A DNA stretch of 64,000 nt from contig JACKLR010000001.1 in assembly GCA_024235795.1 (NCBI GenBank), positions 930,001 through 994,000 of the forward strand. The letters run 5' to 3'. Both the position numbers and the translations under genes were made by a program. Under the pieces are notes generated by a model. The model was given only the letters and a program-made list of their open reading frames with translations. It was not told the origin of the DNA and ran no database searches. Below, piece by piece: positions 46,434 to 55,930 of the stretch (position 1 is the stretch's first letter; every line of letters starts with the position of its first letter). Source of the DNA: Burkholderiales bacterium. GTDB lineage: Bacteria; Pseudomonadota; Gammaproteobacteria; Burkholderiales; Nitrosomonadaceae.

Positions 46434-49232
46434 ATGACTGATTATAAAACAACACTTCATTTACTCGATACACCATTTCCCATGCGGGGCAATCTTGCCA
46501 AGCGTGAGCCCGCCATGCTGGAATCCTGGCAGAAAAAAAACCTATACCAAAAAATCCGCACCGCCAGCAAAGGGCGACCCAAATTTACACTGCATGACGG
46601 CCCACCATACGCCAACGGTGACATCCATATTGGACATGCGGTCAATAAAATTCTTAAAGATATTATTATCAAAAGCAAAACACTGGCAGGCTTCGATGCG
46701 CCTTATATTCCGGGCTGGGATTGTCATGGTTTACCGATTGAGCACCAAATCGAGAAAAAGCATGGCAAGCAACTCTCCGCAGATAAAGTCCGCGAACTTT
46801 GCCGTGCTTTTGCAGCGGAGCAAGTTGCACGTCAGAAAGCGGATTTTATCCGTTTAGGCGTTCTCGGCGATTGGGACCAGGCATACCTCACCATGAATTT
46901 CCAGACTGAGGCGGGTATTATCCGCGCATTGGGGAACATTTATCAAAACGGTTATCTTTACCTGGGGCAGAAGCCTGTTAACTGGTGTATTGATTGCGGC
47001 TCGGCATTGGCAGAAGCTGAAGTCGAATACGAAGACAAAACATCTCCGGCAATTGATGTTGGATTTAAGGTCATTCAATCGAACGATGCCCTGAACACTA
47101 TTTTCAACACCAATATCCCATCCAATAACTCGGTCATGGCCGTGATCTGGACAACTACCCCCTGGACACTTCCGGCCAACCAGGCCGTTTGCGTTCACCC
47201 CGACTTTGACTATGATCTTGTTGAAACAGCGCAAGGAATGCTGATACTGGCAACAGAACTCAAGCAAACCTGCCTGGAGCGGTATGGCTTGAATGGCAAA
47301 ACATTAGGCCAGTGCAAGGGAAAAGCACTTGAGCATTTGGCGTTACAACACCCATTTGAAGACCGTAGCGTCAAAATCATTTGCGGCAAGCACGTTACTC
47401 TTGAAGCCGGAACCGGCCTGGTTCATACCGCACCCGCACATGGTCTGGATGATTATTTTATCGGTCAGCAATATGATTTACCCAGTGACAGCCCGGTTGA
47501 CGGTGCCGGTAAATTTATAGCAGACAAACCAGTTGTCGGCAGTCTATTCGTCTGGAAAGCAAACGATGTCGTCATTGATACCCTGCAATCCAGCAATCAT
47601 CTGCTTTGTCTGGAAAAAATCAAACACAGTTATCCGCATTGCTGGCGGCATAAAACACCGATTATTTTTCGCTCAACGCCGCAGTGGTTCATCGGTATGA
47701 ACCTAGAACAAAACACTGGCCATGCTGAGCAGCAAAAAACCTTGCGTGACCTTGCCATGGACGCCGTGGACAATACCCGGTTCTACCCGGCATGGGGAAG
47801 AGCACGCCTCGAAGCCATGATCAAAAACCGCCCCGACTGGTGCGTTTCCCGCCAACGTAATTGGGGGGTGCCAATGGCACTCTTTGTACATAAGGTTACG
47901 CATCAACCGCATCCACGCACTCAGGAATTATTCGAACAGGTAGCCCGGATGGTTGAAAAGCAGGGTATAGAAGCCTGGTTCTCACTGGATGAAGCAGAAC
48001 TGCTGGGAGACGATACCAAAGATTATCAAAAACTTCCGGACACACTCGATGTCTGGTTTGATTCAGGCACAACACATCATACTGTCGTCAAGTCTAATGC
48101 GCTGCTTGAATATCCGGCTGATTTATATCTCGAAGGTTCGGATCAACATCGCGGCTGGTTCCAGTCCTCGCTGCTAACCGGTTGCGCCATAGATGGTCAT
48201 GCACCCTATCGCGCATTGCTCACGCACGGTTTTGTGGTTGACGGCAACGGCCACAAAATGAGCAAATCCAAAGGAAATGTTATTGCGCCTCAAAAAGTGA
48301 TGGATACCTATGGCGCCGACATCCTGCGCTTATGGGTTGCATCCACCGATTATTCCGGCGAACTGTCCATCTCAGAAGAAATTCTCAAGCGCGTCGTTGA
48401 AAGCTACCGTCGTATACGTAATACCTTGCGTTTTTTACTGGCCAACCTGGCAGACTTCGACGCGGAAAAAGACATGCTGGCTATTGAAGACTGGCTGGAA
48501 ATTGACCGCTACATGCTGGCATTGACTAATGCTTTCCAAAACGATCTCACACAAATCTACGACCAGTATGAATTTCATCAGGCTATACACAAGCTGCATA
48601 ATTTCTGTTCCGAAGACCTCGGTGGTTTCTATCTGGATATTCTCAAAGACCGTCTATATACCGCCGCAAAAAATGGAAAACCGCGCCGCGCGGCGCAAAG
48701 CACACTCCATCATATCGCCCATAGCCTGGTACGTTTGTTTGCGCCTATTCTTAGCTTTACTGCAGAAGAAGCCTGGGAACACCTGACCGGACAAACGGAT
48801 GATAGTGTTTTGCTACATACCTGGCATCGTTTTCCCGAGCAAGCGGATTCACAACAGACACTTGAGCGTTGGACCAGGATACGTTCATTGCGCGCGAATG
48901 TGCTCAAAAAACTGGAAGACGCCAGAGCGCAAGGCGAAATCGGTTCATCACTGGCCGCCACAGTTGAAATCCAGGCCAGTGGAAACGATTACATTGTACT
49001 TCAATCACTTGGAGATGATTTGCGATTTGTTTTAATCACTTCGGAATCGTCTCTAGTACAGGGTAATGAATTGCAAACGATGAGTGTGCGCGTTACCCCT
49101 AGCAGTCATAAAAAATGCGAGCGTTGCTGGCATTATCGCAAGGATGTTGGTCAACATGCCGAGCATCCGACTTTATGTGGACGTTGCATATCCAATCTCT
49201 ATAGCACAGGCGAAGAAAGAAAATACGCCTGA
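46434..49232 (+). CDS. ileS: Isoleucine--tRNA ligase
   Basis: This class I synthetase is about 932 residues from the ATG at 46434 (MTDYKTTLHLLDTPFPMRGN). The HIGH motif reads HIGHAVNKILKD within PPYANGDIHIGHA. The editing domain contains WTTTPWTLPANQAV, the KMSKS loop is KMSKSKGNVI, and the C-terminal zinc finger is CERCWHYR with CGRC. A TTG at 46422 would add four residues. It lies between ribF and lspA. Confidence 0.97.
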   Translation: MTDYKTTLHLLDTPFPMRGNLAKREPAMLESWQKKNLYQKIRTASKGRPKFTLHDGPPYANGDIHIGHAVNKILKDIIIKSKTLAGFDAPYIPGWDCHGLPIEHQIEKKHGKQLSADKVRELCRAFAAEQVARQKADFIRLGVLGDWDQAYLTMNFQTEAGIIRALGNIYQNGYLYLGQKPVNWCIDCGSALAEAEVEYEDKTSPAIDVGFKVIQSNDALNTIFNTNIPSNNSVMAVIWTTTPWTLPANQAVCVHPDFDYDLVETAQGMLILATELKQTCLERYGLNGKTLGQCKGKALEHLALQHPFEDRSVKIICGKHVTLEAGTGLVHTAPAHGLDDYFIGQQYDLPSDSPVDGAGKFIADKPVVGSLFVWKANDVVIDTLQSSNHLLCLEKIKHSYPHCWRHKTPIIFRSTPQWFIGMNLEQNTGHAEQQKTLRDLAMDAVDNTRFYPAWGRARLEAMIKNRPDWCVSRQRNWGVPMALFVHKVTHQPHPRTQELFEQVARMVEKQGIEAWFSLDEAELLGDDTKDYQKLPDTLDVWFDSGTTHHTVVKSNALLEYPADLYLEGSDQHRGWFQSSLLTGCAIDGHAPYRALLTHGFVVDGNGHKMSKSKGNVIAPQKVMDTYGADILRLWVASTDYSGELSISEEILKRVVESYRRIRNTLRFLLANLADFDAEKDMLAIEDWLEIDRYMLALTNAFQNDLTQIYDQYEFHQAIHKLHNFCSEDLGGFYLDILKDRLYTAAKNGKPRRAAQSTLHHIAHSLVRLFAPILSFTAEEAWEHLTGQTDDSVLLHTWHRFPEQADSQQTLERWTRIRSLRANVLKKLEDARAQGEIGSSLAATVEIQASGNDYIVLQSLGDDLRFVLITSESSLVQGNELQTMSVRVTPSSHKKCERCWHYRKDVGQHAEHPTLCGRCISNLYSTGEERKYA

Positions 49233-49300
49233 ATGAGCAAGACGTATTAAACGGCCCGGAACATCGAAAAACATCTGAAGAACAGATCGCTAATATCACT

Positions 49301-49819
49301 ATGAAACTACACTATTCATTGACTATCGCCCTGATTGTATTGTCATTGGACCTGGCAACAAAGTACTGGGTGGAATCGATCATGATCTACGGTCAACAAA
49401 TTCCGGTAACGGGATTTTTTAATCTGGTATTAACCTACAACGCTGGCGCTGCATTCAGCTTTCTAAGTGAAGCTTCGGGTTGGCAACGCTGGTTCCTAAG
49501 CGCGATAGCTGCGGTCGCATCAATTGTCATTATTTATCTAATGAATAAATACAAAACTGAAAAACTGTTTTGTTTATCCCTGAGCCTAATTCTTGGCGGC
49601 GCTCTCGGCAACCTCTGGGACCGCATAACACTGGGACATGTCGTCGACTTTCTTGATTTCTATGTCGGCGATTATCACTGGCCGGCATTCAACATCGCTG
49701 ATTCCGCCATTTTCATTGGCGCCGCCTTGCTTATTTATGAAAGCTTCAGTAACAAAGAGAACGCTCAAGCAGATACGAATACCAAAACAGAAAGAAAAGA
49801 AAAAATCGGAAAACTCTAA
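49301..49819 (+). CDS. lspA: Lipoprotein signal peptidase
   Basis: The 172-residue inner-membrane aspartyl protease has four membrane segments and the signature blocks VLTYNAGAAFSFLSEASGWQ, GNLWDRITLGHVVDFLDFY and FNIADSAIFIG, which hold both catalytic Asp residues. It removes signal peptides from prolipoproteins. The C-terminus is an unusually charged tail rich in Lys, Thr and Glu. It ends 3 bp before the convergent lipoprotein gene. Confidence 0.96.
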   Translation: MKLHYSLTIALIVLSLDLATKYWVESIMIYGQQIPVTGFFNLVLTYNAGAAFSFLSEASGWQRWFLSAIAAVASIVIIYLMNKYKTEKLFCLSLSLILGGALGNLWDRITLGHVVDFLDFYVGDYHWPAFNIADSAIFIGAALLIYESFSNKENAQADTNTKTERKEKIGKL

Positions 49820-49822
49820 AAA

Positions 49823-49987
49823 CTATTGGGCATTTTTTTCTGATTCTTTCTTTTTGGTTATCGGGCTTTGCACGGTATAGCCTTTTTCCTTCATTTTATA
49901 ACCACCATATGCGCCCGCACCTGCTGCTGCAGCCATCCAGCATCCCGATAAAAGAGGCAACAGCATAATTAAAACCGACAAACGCAT
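49823..49987 (-). CDS. Small lipoprotein, hypothetical
   Basis: The ATG at 49987, preceded by AAAGGA, gives a 54-residue product MRLSVLIMLLPLLSGCWMAA with a clear lipobox (LLSGC). A Gly/Ala-rich stretch and a charged tail (KKKESEKN) follow. A longer frame from 50044 would bury the signal peptide. I recognise no function. Its small size and glycine-zipper-like AAAGAGAYGGY resemble osmotic or envelope-stress lipoproteins, but this is only a resemblance. Confidence 0.65.
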   Translation of the reverse strand: MRLSVLIMLLPLLSGCWMAAAAGAGAYGGYKMKEKGYTVQSPITKKKESEKNAQ

Positions 49988-50121
49988 TAATTGTTTTCCT
50001 TTCACATAAAACTCCTGTAATTGAGTTAAGCAGGTTATAGACATAAAAACTTAACATTCAGCGACAATTCCAATGGATATTTGAAATTAGATTATTGTTC
50101 AGCCATCAAATATCGGCAAAT

Positions 50122-50517
50122 TCACTGATTACAGATATTTGTGGAAATTCGTTTAAAAAATGAAGTCTCGGGGTATTGAAACCATTCTTTTAATTCATCA
50201 TGATGCGCGCCAATTGTGTTTCCCGCTGCCATGACATCCGAATAAAGCAGCATGGTATAAGAACGTGCTCGTTCAATCTCACAGTCAAATTCGTAGAAAG
50301 TCTTTAACGATTGATACCCGCCCCTTTGCTTTTCATCATAGCTCGACAAAACCCATACTTTTTTATAATGATCACCACTGTTGCGGACTGTTGTTGGATC
50401 AAAATAATGCTTCTCACCCTTGTCTGGATTAGAATTGATCATCACCCATTCAGCATAAACAGGTTCACAAACACCAGAAAACCCTATCAAAAGCACAGCA
50501 AATAAACTTTTTCTCAT
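50122..50517 (-). CDS. Secreted surface-adhesin-E-like small protein
   Basis: The 131-residue protein has a signal peptide (MRKSLFAVLLIGFSGVCEPV, cut near YAEW). The pattern AEWVMINSNPDKGEKHYFDP, then KVWVLSSYDE and YEFDCEIERARSY, is seen in the small secreted Adhesin_E-like domain common in betaproteobacteria. Two mature Cys residues (in EFDCE and NICNQ) could form a disulfide. The function in this organism is unknown. Confidence 0.7.
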   Translation of the reverse strand: MRKSLFAVLLIGFSGVCEPVYAEWVMINSNPDKGEKHYFDPTTVRNSGDHYKKVWVLSSYDEKQRGGYQSLKTFYEFDCEIERARSYTMLLYSDVMAAGNTIGAHHDELKEWFQYPETSFFKRISTNICNQ

Positions 50518-50631
50518 TGTGTCTTTTTATTTTTTCAAGTTATTAGCGGAAAAATGTGTATGGCCTATTCTAGGATAAAACACGAACGGCGTGAATCTGA
50601 AAAATTTAAACAGCAGAACTGGAGATGCGCA

Positions 50632-51141
50632 TTATTTATTGACACCACCCTGTTTGATAGGTTTTCGCTGTTTTTTCTTCTTCTGGGATTGTGAAGTTTT
50701 TCCACCTGTCCGTTGCTGATCGCCCTGATCAGCAACGTTTAATTTCCAACCGCCCAGTTTCTGGATAAACGCTGCCTTGTCAACCGGCGAAACATATATG
50801 GCTTTATCTTCGCCATATTTTATTTCCAGGCGGTCCAATGACAGCGCCGGACTCGCCACTGCGTTCTGACTTTCTTCCACAGACATAATCGATTGAATTG
50901 GAATGTCCCAGGAAAACGGACCACTTACTATTTTAAGATTTTCCGAGTTCACACTGTACCGGGTTGAAACCAGTAGCCATAACGGAAAACCAGCACCGAA
51001 AATTAATATGACCGTGGCAAATACATAATTGAATGTCCCTCCGATTTTTAGCATCACAGATGCGCCCAGCAGACAGGCGATAATGGATAGAATCAGGCAA
51101 AATAACAGCCACTTGTCAATTTTTGATTTGAAAACGTTCAT
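50632..51141 (-). CDS. Membrane protein with bacterial PH-like domain
   Basis: The 169-residue protein has two N-terminal membrane helices (about 10-30 and 35-55). A cytosolic bPH-type domain follows (about 60-135, STRYSVNSENLKIVSGPFSW then IPIQSIMSVEESQNAVASPA). The tail is very basic and disordered (GGKTSQSQKKKKQRKPIKQG). The role is unknown. It is monocistronic, with the MITE-like element about 140 bp upstream. Confidence 0.7.
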   Translation of the reverse strand: MNVFKSKIDKWLLFCLILSIIACLLGASVMLKIGGTFNYVFATVILIFGAGFPLWLLVSTRYSVNSENLKIVSGPFSWDIPIQSIMSVEESQNAVASPALSLDRLEIKYGEDKAIYVSPVDKAAFIQKLGGWKLNVADQGDQQRTGGKTSQSQKKKKQRKPIKQGGVNK

Positions 51142-51281
51142 AATTAATCGCTGTAAATGTTGAAGTCTGGCAAATAGTTCTAATAATCAGAGAACTAAAA
51201 ATTATTCGATTTAATCGTAACAGCACAACGCACATTACTTATCCAAAGAGAATACAATAACGGCTAACCTTTTTCACTTGA

Positions 51282-51432
51282 GGGCACCTCTAAAAATCCA
51301 TACTTCGTTACAATACTTCGTTGTTTACAAAAAATGTTTCCTTACCTATCAATCATATGCTGCGTCAAAATTTTTGTTATCAACAAGAACTGGCCTCGTC
51401 TTGTTTAAAATTATGAATTTTTAGAGGCGCCC
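51282..51432. mobile_element. 151-bp MITE-like element with terminal inverted repeats
   Basis: The ends are imperfect inverted repeats: GGGCACCTCTAAAAAT on the left, and GGGCGCCTCTAAAAAT on the right when read as its complement. The pairing continues CCATACTT versus TCATAATT, so 24 bp with three differences. A four-base direct repeat TTGA flanks it (51278-51281 and 51433-51436), as expected for a target-site duplication. There is no reading frame inside. It looks like a non-autonomous derivative of an IS5-like element. Confidence 0.75.
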
Positions 51433-51560
51433 TTGATTGAATGACCAGTTTAGCTAAATTTTTCAGAACAATCGAGTACACTTAAACCTATCAAGTGGAA
51501 ACGTATAGCAACTCAATGCGTATATCATTGCCGAAACCGAATAGCAAAGCCTGACTGCAT

Positions 51561-52232
51561 ATGCATGAAACGACAAAAATAAATCAATACCATTCGATTT
51601 GTGAAACTATCGTTACCATCGCACAGCGCCTGCACCAACGAAACATGCTTGCTGCGGCCGATGGCAACATCTCCTGTCGCGTGAATGAAAATACGGTATT
51701 AATAACGCCTTCAGGTGTTGCAAAAGCTTTTATGAGACCTGAGGATATGGCACTGATAACCCTGGACAATCAGGCCCTGCAGGGAAAGGCTTCCTCGGAG
51801 AAACTCATGCATCTGGAAGTCTATCAGCAATGTCCCGAAGCCAAAGCGGTCGTCCACGCACACCCACCAACAGCAATTGCCTGGTCTATTGCCAGACCCG
51901 ATCTGGAATTTTTACCCTCACACGCATTAAGCGAAGTCATTCTCAGTTGTGGCGACATCCCTTTCGTCCCTTATGCACGACCGGGAACACAAGCCATGGG
52001 CGACAATTTAAAACACTTTCTCCCCCAGTACCGGGCACTGATTCTATCACGGCACGGTGCGCTGGCCTGGGGAGAAAGTCTTGAAGAAGCCTGGAGAGGC
52101 ATGGAACGCATTGAACATTCCTCGGATATTCTCTGGAAAGCAAATACATTGGGAAAATTAACCTATCTTCCTGACGACGAAATTTCCGCGCTCAGAACAA
52201 TGCGTAAACATATCGGAAATCAGTTACTGTGA
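51561..52232 (+). CDS. Class II aldolase/adducin family protein (methylthioribulose-phosphate processing candidate)
   Basis: The 223-residue protein has the class II aldolase fold: AAADGNISCRVNENTVLITP, the acidic residue of ASSEKLMHLEVYQ, and zinc-binding His residues in VVHAHPPTA and LSRHGALAWG. It is immediately upstream of mtnA on the same strand. This suggests it acts on 5-methylthioribulose 1-phosphate, either as an aldolase of the dihydroxyacetone-phosphate shunt (Ald2) or as the dehydratase MtnB. The fuculose-phosphate-aldolase-like sequence makes the first slightly more likely. This is inference from context. Confidence 0.8.
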   Translation: MHETTKINQYHSICETIVTIAQRLHQRNMLAAADGNISCRVNENTVLITPSGVAKAFMRPEDMALITLDNQALQGKASSEKLMHLEVYQQCPEAKAVVHAHPPTAIAWSIARPDLEFLPSHALSEVILSCGDIPFVPYARPGTQAMGDNLKHFLPQYRALILSRHGALAWGESLEEAWRGMERIEHSSDILWKANTLGKLTYLPDDEISALRTMRKHIGNQLL

Positions 52233-52332
52233 CATTGCTCGTGATAAGAAGGTTGCCTGAACAATTGATAAGACTGAAATTGTCAAAACCTGTTTCCGCA
52301 TTTACTGTTTATCAGCTCAGGAGAATTAAATC

Positions 52333-53382
52333 GTGACCCACCTGGAATCGTTAGCGCTGCGTTTTACCCATACACCACATAAGACAGAATTATGGATTCT
52401 GGATCAGACTGTATTGCCTTTGAAGGAAGACTGGATTCTTCTTGATACGGTGCATCAAACCATTGCCGCCATCAAAGCCTTAAAAGTGCGTGGCGCACCT
52501 TTGATCGGCGTTGTGGCGGCACTAAGCCTGGGACAATCGGCAGTAAAAGGATCTACGCTAAAACAATTGCAAGATGAGGCGCATGCGCTATATAGCGCGC
52601 GACCTACGGCCGTCAATCTGATGCTGTGCATGAATCGTATGATCGCGGGCATACAGTCAAAGAAAACGCCCGAGGCGTTACTGGGCACTGCCATTGACAT
52701 TTATAATGAAGACGTTCAACTCTGTGAGGATATTGCGAATAACGGCACTGCATTGATTCAAGATGGAGATAATATCCTGACGCATTGCAATACCGGCGGC
52801 CTGGCCACAGCAGGCATCGGTACGGCGCTCGGCGTTATCAGAAAATCCCGCCAGCAAGGCAAAACGATCCATGTGTACGTGGATGAAACCCGTCCACTAC
52901 TGCAAGGCGCCCGATTGACCACATGGGAATTAAAAAAGCTGGACATCCCTTATACACTCGTTACCGACAACATGGCCGGGCACTTGATGCAATTGAATAA
53001 GGTGCAGAAAATCATTGTCGGTTGCGACCGGATTGCGGCAAATGGCGATTTCGCGAACAAAATTGGCACCTATGCGCTGGCCGTTCTCGCGCAATACCAC
53101 ACTATACCCTTTTATGTTGCCGGCCCCTATACCACCATGGACTGGCATTGTGCAGATGGCAACCAGATACCGATTGAACAACGCAATGCAAGCGAAGTAT
53201 CCGGCGTCAAAGGTGTGTTCGGTCAAATATTATGGGCTGCGCCGGACTCACCGGTTTACAACCCCGCTTTTGACGTAACACCAGCAGAATTGGTGACTCG
53301 CTGGATACTCAATTGCGGTGTCTTTACCCGAGTGGATTTTGATCAGGGAAGCGTTCGGCAGCGTATACCTTGCCACATCTGA
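52333..53382 (+). CDS. mtnA: S-methyl-5-thioribose-1-phosphate isomerase
   Basis: The 349-residue enzyme converts methylthioribose 1-phosphate to methylthioribulose 1-phosphate in salvage of methylthioadenosine. The conserved IKALKVRGAPLIGVVAALSL, catalytic-Cys region LTHCNTGGLATAGIGTALG and catalytic-Asp region VGCDRIAANGDFANKIGTYA are present. It starts at GTG with AGGAG eight bases upstream, 100 bp after the aldolase gene. It ends about 155 bp before the insertion element. Confidence 0.95.
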   Translation: MTHLESLALRFTHTPHKTELWILDQTVLPLKEDWILLDTVHQTIAAIKALKVRGAPLIGVVAALSLGQSAVKGSTLKQLQDEAHALYSARPTAVNLMLCMNRMIAGIQSKKTPEALLGTAIDIYNEDVQLCEDIANNGTALIQDGDNILTHCNTGGLATAGIGTALGVIRKSRQQGKTIHVYVDETRPLLQGARLTTWELKKLDIPYTLVTDNMAGHLMQLNKVQKIIVGCDRIAANGDFANKIGTYALAVLAQYHTIPFYVAGPYTTMDWHCADGNQIPIEQRNASEVSGVKGVFGQILWAAPDSPVYNPAFDVTPAELVTRWILNCGVFTRVDFDQGSVRQRIPCHI

Positions 53383-53537
53383 AAAAACTGACTTGGTAAA
53401 TATACAGGTCGCTTGCTCAATCAACCTCCATTCAACATATTGTCGATCGCGATGTTGGGCACACAAGACGCAATAACGAACACTTTTAAAATGTTTAATA
53501 CAGTTTTTTTGCTGTGCCAATTAATTGCTTTTATTTT

Positions 53538-54585
53538 GGCTATGTCATCATAAAATGTTGGCGATAATCCAGTTTCAAAGCAGTCATTAAAATTGACTGA
53601 GGCGACATGGATTCAGTTTGGCGCTCAATCATTCTTCTCCATCCGAGATAATTCTTCAGATATCGCGTAGCAACGCCATGGAATTGGCGCATCCATTGTT
53701 TGAGACGACTGGCGTAAGTACTGACGTTTTGTATGTGATAAACCTTTCCGATGACTCTAATCTCTGCATTTAAATTGACCGGCCGGTGTATGACACCTAT
53801 TTTCTGTGCTGCGGCAGCTAAAGCTTTTTCGCCATCTCAACACAGTATTGCATCTTCAGCGATTAATGGTTTTAGCGCCGCAGCAAGGTTTTCCGTATTG
53901 ATCTTCTTCAACACAAAATCAGCCGTGCAGCTCGTTCAATCACGGCATATTAAAACCGGAATCTGCTCGAATGACAATCCGCGTTTCGAAGCTTTACTGC
54001 CTCGCTTACGTGCTGCACGCTTCATCTCACGTTTCTTCCCTTTGAGCGATTCCAGAAAGAATGTTTCATCGGCTTCAGTAATGCCAGTCAGGTGCGTGGT
54101 TTTTTGTGTGTCAGACAACTCAAGAAAACGATGACGCCACCGGAATGACGTGTTGCGATGAACTAAACAAGCTTCGGCACTTTTGCGTATGCTTCGGTTG
54201 TCCGCCATCTGTTGTGTATAAGACAGCCACTTCTCTTTGTGTCTTAAACGCGCCAAGGGCGTTCCCATCTGGACATTAAAGGTTGCTTTGCATTTATCGC
54301 AGCGATAACGCTGCAATCCTGCTGATGATTCCCATCGTATGATTTTCTCGCTGCTACCACACTTAGGGCACGACGATTCAGTGTCCATGCGCTTCTCAAT
54401 TAATGTGAAGACTGTTTGGATGTCAGTGTGGTGCTGTAACTGTTCTTCAATTTGCTTCTTCTGATGTGGCGTTAATTTATCAAGCTCAACCAACAATTCT
54501 TTAAATGTTTTTGATTTCATGACATGTCTATCTATCTGATTTTTAATAGCTATATTACATAACAACTCTTAAAGATGACATAGCC
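53538..54585 (-). mobile_element. IS1595-type insertion sequence, inactivated
   Basis: Inverted ends GGCTATGTCATC (53538-53549) and GATGACATAGCC (54574-54585) enclose a single transposase gene. The identity extends by TTT at the outer edges. The family is inferred from the zinc-ribbon plus ISXO2-like transposase inside. No convincing 8-bp target duplication was found at the ends, so the boundaries may be off by a few bases or the flanks have changed. Confidence 0.8.
53540..54520 (-). pseudogene. IS1595-type transposase with two in-frame TGA stops
   Basis: The frame from ATG 54520 (MKSKTFKELLVELDKLTP) to TAG 53540 is 326 codons long with two internal TGA codons, at 53938-53936 (after VLICRD) and 53839-53837 (within ILC*DGEKAL). 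Everything else reads through: a zinc ribbon (CPKCGSSEKII then YRCDKC), the first catalytic Asp in TEADETFF, the second in DGEKAL, and a C-terminal VYHIQNVSTYASRLKQWMRQ and RYLKNYLGWRR typical of the ISXO2-like domain. Two point mutations and no frameshift suggest recent inactivation. A longer start at 54565 is possible. Confidence 0.88.
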
Positions 54586-54636
54586 AAATACAATGACAGA
54601 CAACGGTTTTTACCCTGATGCGACAGATAACAGAAC

Positions 54637-55785
54637 TTATTTTAAGAGATTGCCAATGGCGATCCCGATTAAATTTCCCGTCGCGTACCCCAAGGTACCG
54701 CATAGGATAGCGGGCACCATCAGATCATGCCAACGGCGAGTCATAGCCATGGCCAGTGCTGTCGTTGGACCGCCGGTATTAGCATTGGAGGCAATGACAA
54801 TCTCCGGCAGGCTAAGCCTGGCGTACTTCCCGACAAGTAAAATCACCAGCAAATGCACCAGCAGGATAATCGCAGCAAAAATCAGTAAAACTGGCCCGGT
54901 TTGCATCACGGCATGAATGTTGGCGCTGGTGCCAATGGTTGCAAAAAAGATCTGCATGAATAAGACACCAATTTCACGCGCGCCATTAAAGTGATTCATC
55001 AAAGCGGGTAACAGCGTCGCCACAGCCAGACTGATCAGGGTAATCATTAAAATGGCTGTCCCTTTATAATCAAAAATCTTTTCAATTTCAAAAGCGAGCG
55101 CACAAATCAACAGACTCATGGCAAGTGCAGCGGTCATACCGGGCAGATTGATGCACTCGCTGCTTTGGCGATTTTCTTCTGGCAAGATTGTTTCAGCAGT
55201 TTGCTGCGGTTTTACGGGGCGTTCATGAAAAAAAGAACGCAGGCGACGGATGGACGGGAGACTAAACAAAATCAGAAAATAAAAGATCATCATCAGATTG
55301 TCAGCAGCCATGCCTGCGGTCAGCAAGCTGCTGTCGTCCAATCCAACAGCCTTGGCGGTCGCGATATAATTCATTGACCCGCCAATATAGGTCGCGGTAA
55401 AAACAGCCGCCAGTTGCCAGTCATGCTGGCCAAGCGGCAGGACTGCAAAGGCAGTCAGCACACCCAGCACTGTACCGCATGTCCCTATTATAAATGCGCT
55501 CAGCGTAGGACCGGACTCAGTGATAATGCGACGCAAATCGGCATTGGCGAACAGTAAGGGAATAGCCAGCGGAACAAGAAAATCCCAGACGATTTCATAA
55601 CTTGGCGCCTTCACGGGGGTAATATTCAGATTGGACAGCGCAAAAGCAGCCAGCATAGTGACGACCGCACCGGACAAACGTGAGCCAATAACAGTGCGCT
55701 CCGCCCACAGACCAAACGCAGCACAGCCCAGCAAGATGGACCACAAGGCCCAAGTCTGATCGGCACTAATAAAAGCAGGGTTCAT
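54637..55785 (-). CDS. DUF819 family membrane protein (putative permease)
   Basis: The 382-residue protein has about ten to eleven membrane segments and the DUF819 features DFLVPLAIPLLFANADLRRI, ATYIGGSMNYIATAKAVGL and IVIASNANTGGPTTALAMAM. Members such as YjcL are uncharacterised transporters; the repeat-like GGSMNY and NTGGPT stretches suggest a sodium-symporter type fold. The enzyme or substrate link is unknown. It is a single gene ending 50 bp from the dead insertion element. Confidence 0.85.
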   Translation of the reverse strand: MNPAFISADQTWALWSILLGCAAFGLWAERTVIGSRLSGAVVTMLAAFALSNLNITPVKAPSYEIVWDFLVPLAIPLLFANADLRRIITESGPTLSAFIIGTCGTVLGVLTAFAVLPLGQHDWQLAAVFTATYIGGSMNYIATAKAVGLDDSSLLTAGMAADNLMMIFYFLILFSLPSIRRLRSFFHERPVKPQQTAETILPEENRQSSECINLPGMTAALAMSLLICALAFEIEKIFDYKGTAILMITLISLAVATLLPALMNHFNGAREIGVLFMQIFFATIGTSANIHAVMQTGPVLLIFAAIILLVHLLVILLVGKYARLSLPEIVIASNANTGGPTTALAMAMTRRWHDLMVPAILCGTLGYATGNLIGIAIGNLLK

Positions 55786-55892
55786 GTCATGAAATATCTG
55801 CGGTGTAAAAAATTACCATCTTTTCCAAAGGAAACTGAGCCTATAACGAAATTTGTTTCTCACACGCATTGCAAATCTAAAGCAAAGTCTTG

Positions 55893-55917
55893 TTATGTAC
55901 ATAAAAAATGTACATTA
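55893..55917. promoter_or_regulatory. YefM/Phd-type operator with paired TGTACA palindromes
   Basis: Two copies of ATGTACAT (55895-55902 and 55908-55915), each palindromic, sit 13 bp apart centre to centre inside a larger inverted repeat. They lie about 16 bp before the antitoxin ATG. Paired TGTACA hexamers are the known binding sites of the YefM-YoeB type repressor, so this is probably the autoregulatory operator of the antitoxin gene that follows. Confidence 0.65.
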
Positions 55918-55930
55918 TGGGACCTTGTTT

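Noticed and set aside
53837..53938. In-frame TGA codons in the transposase as possible selenocysteine or recoding
   Set aside because: No SECIS-like structure was seen, the aligned positions are not Cys in the family as I know it, and ordinary point mutation explains both.
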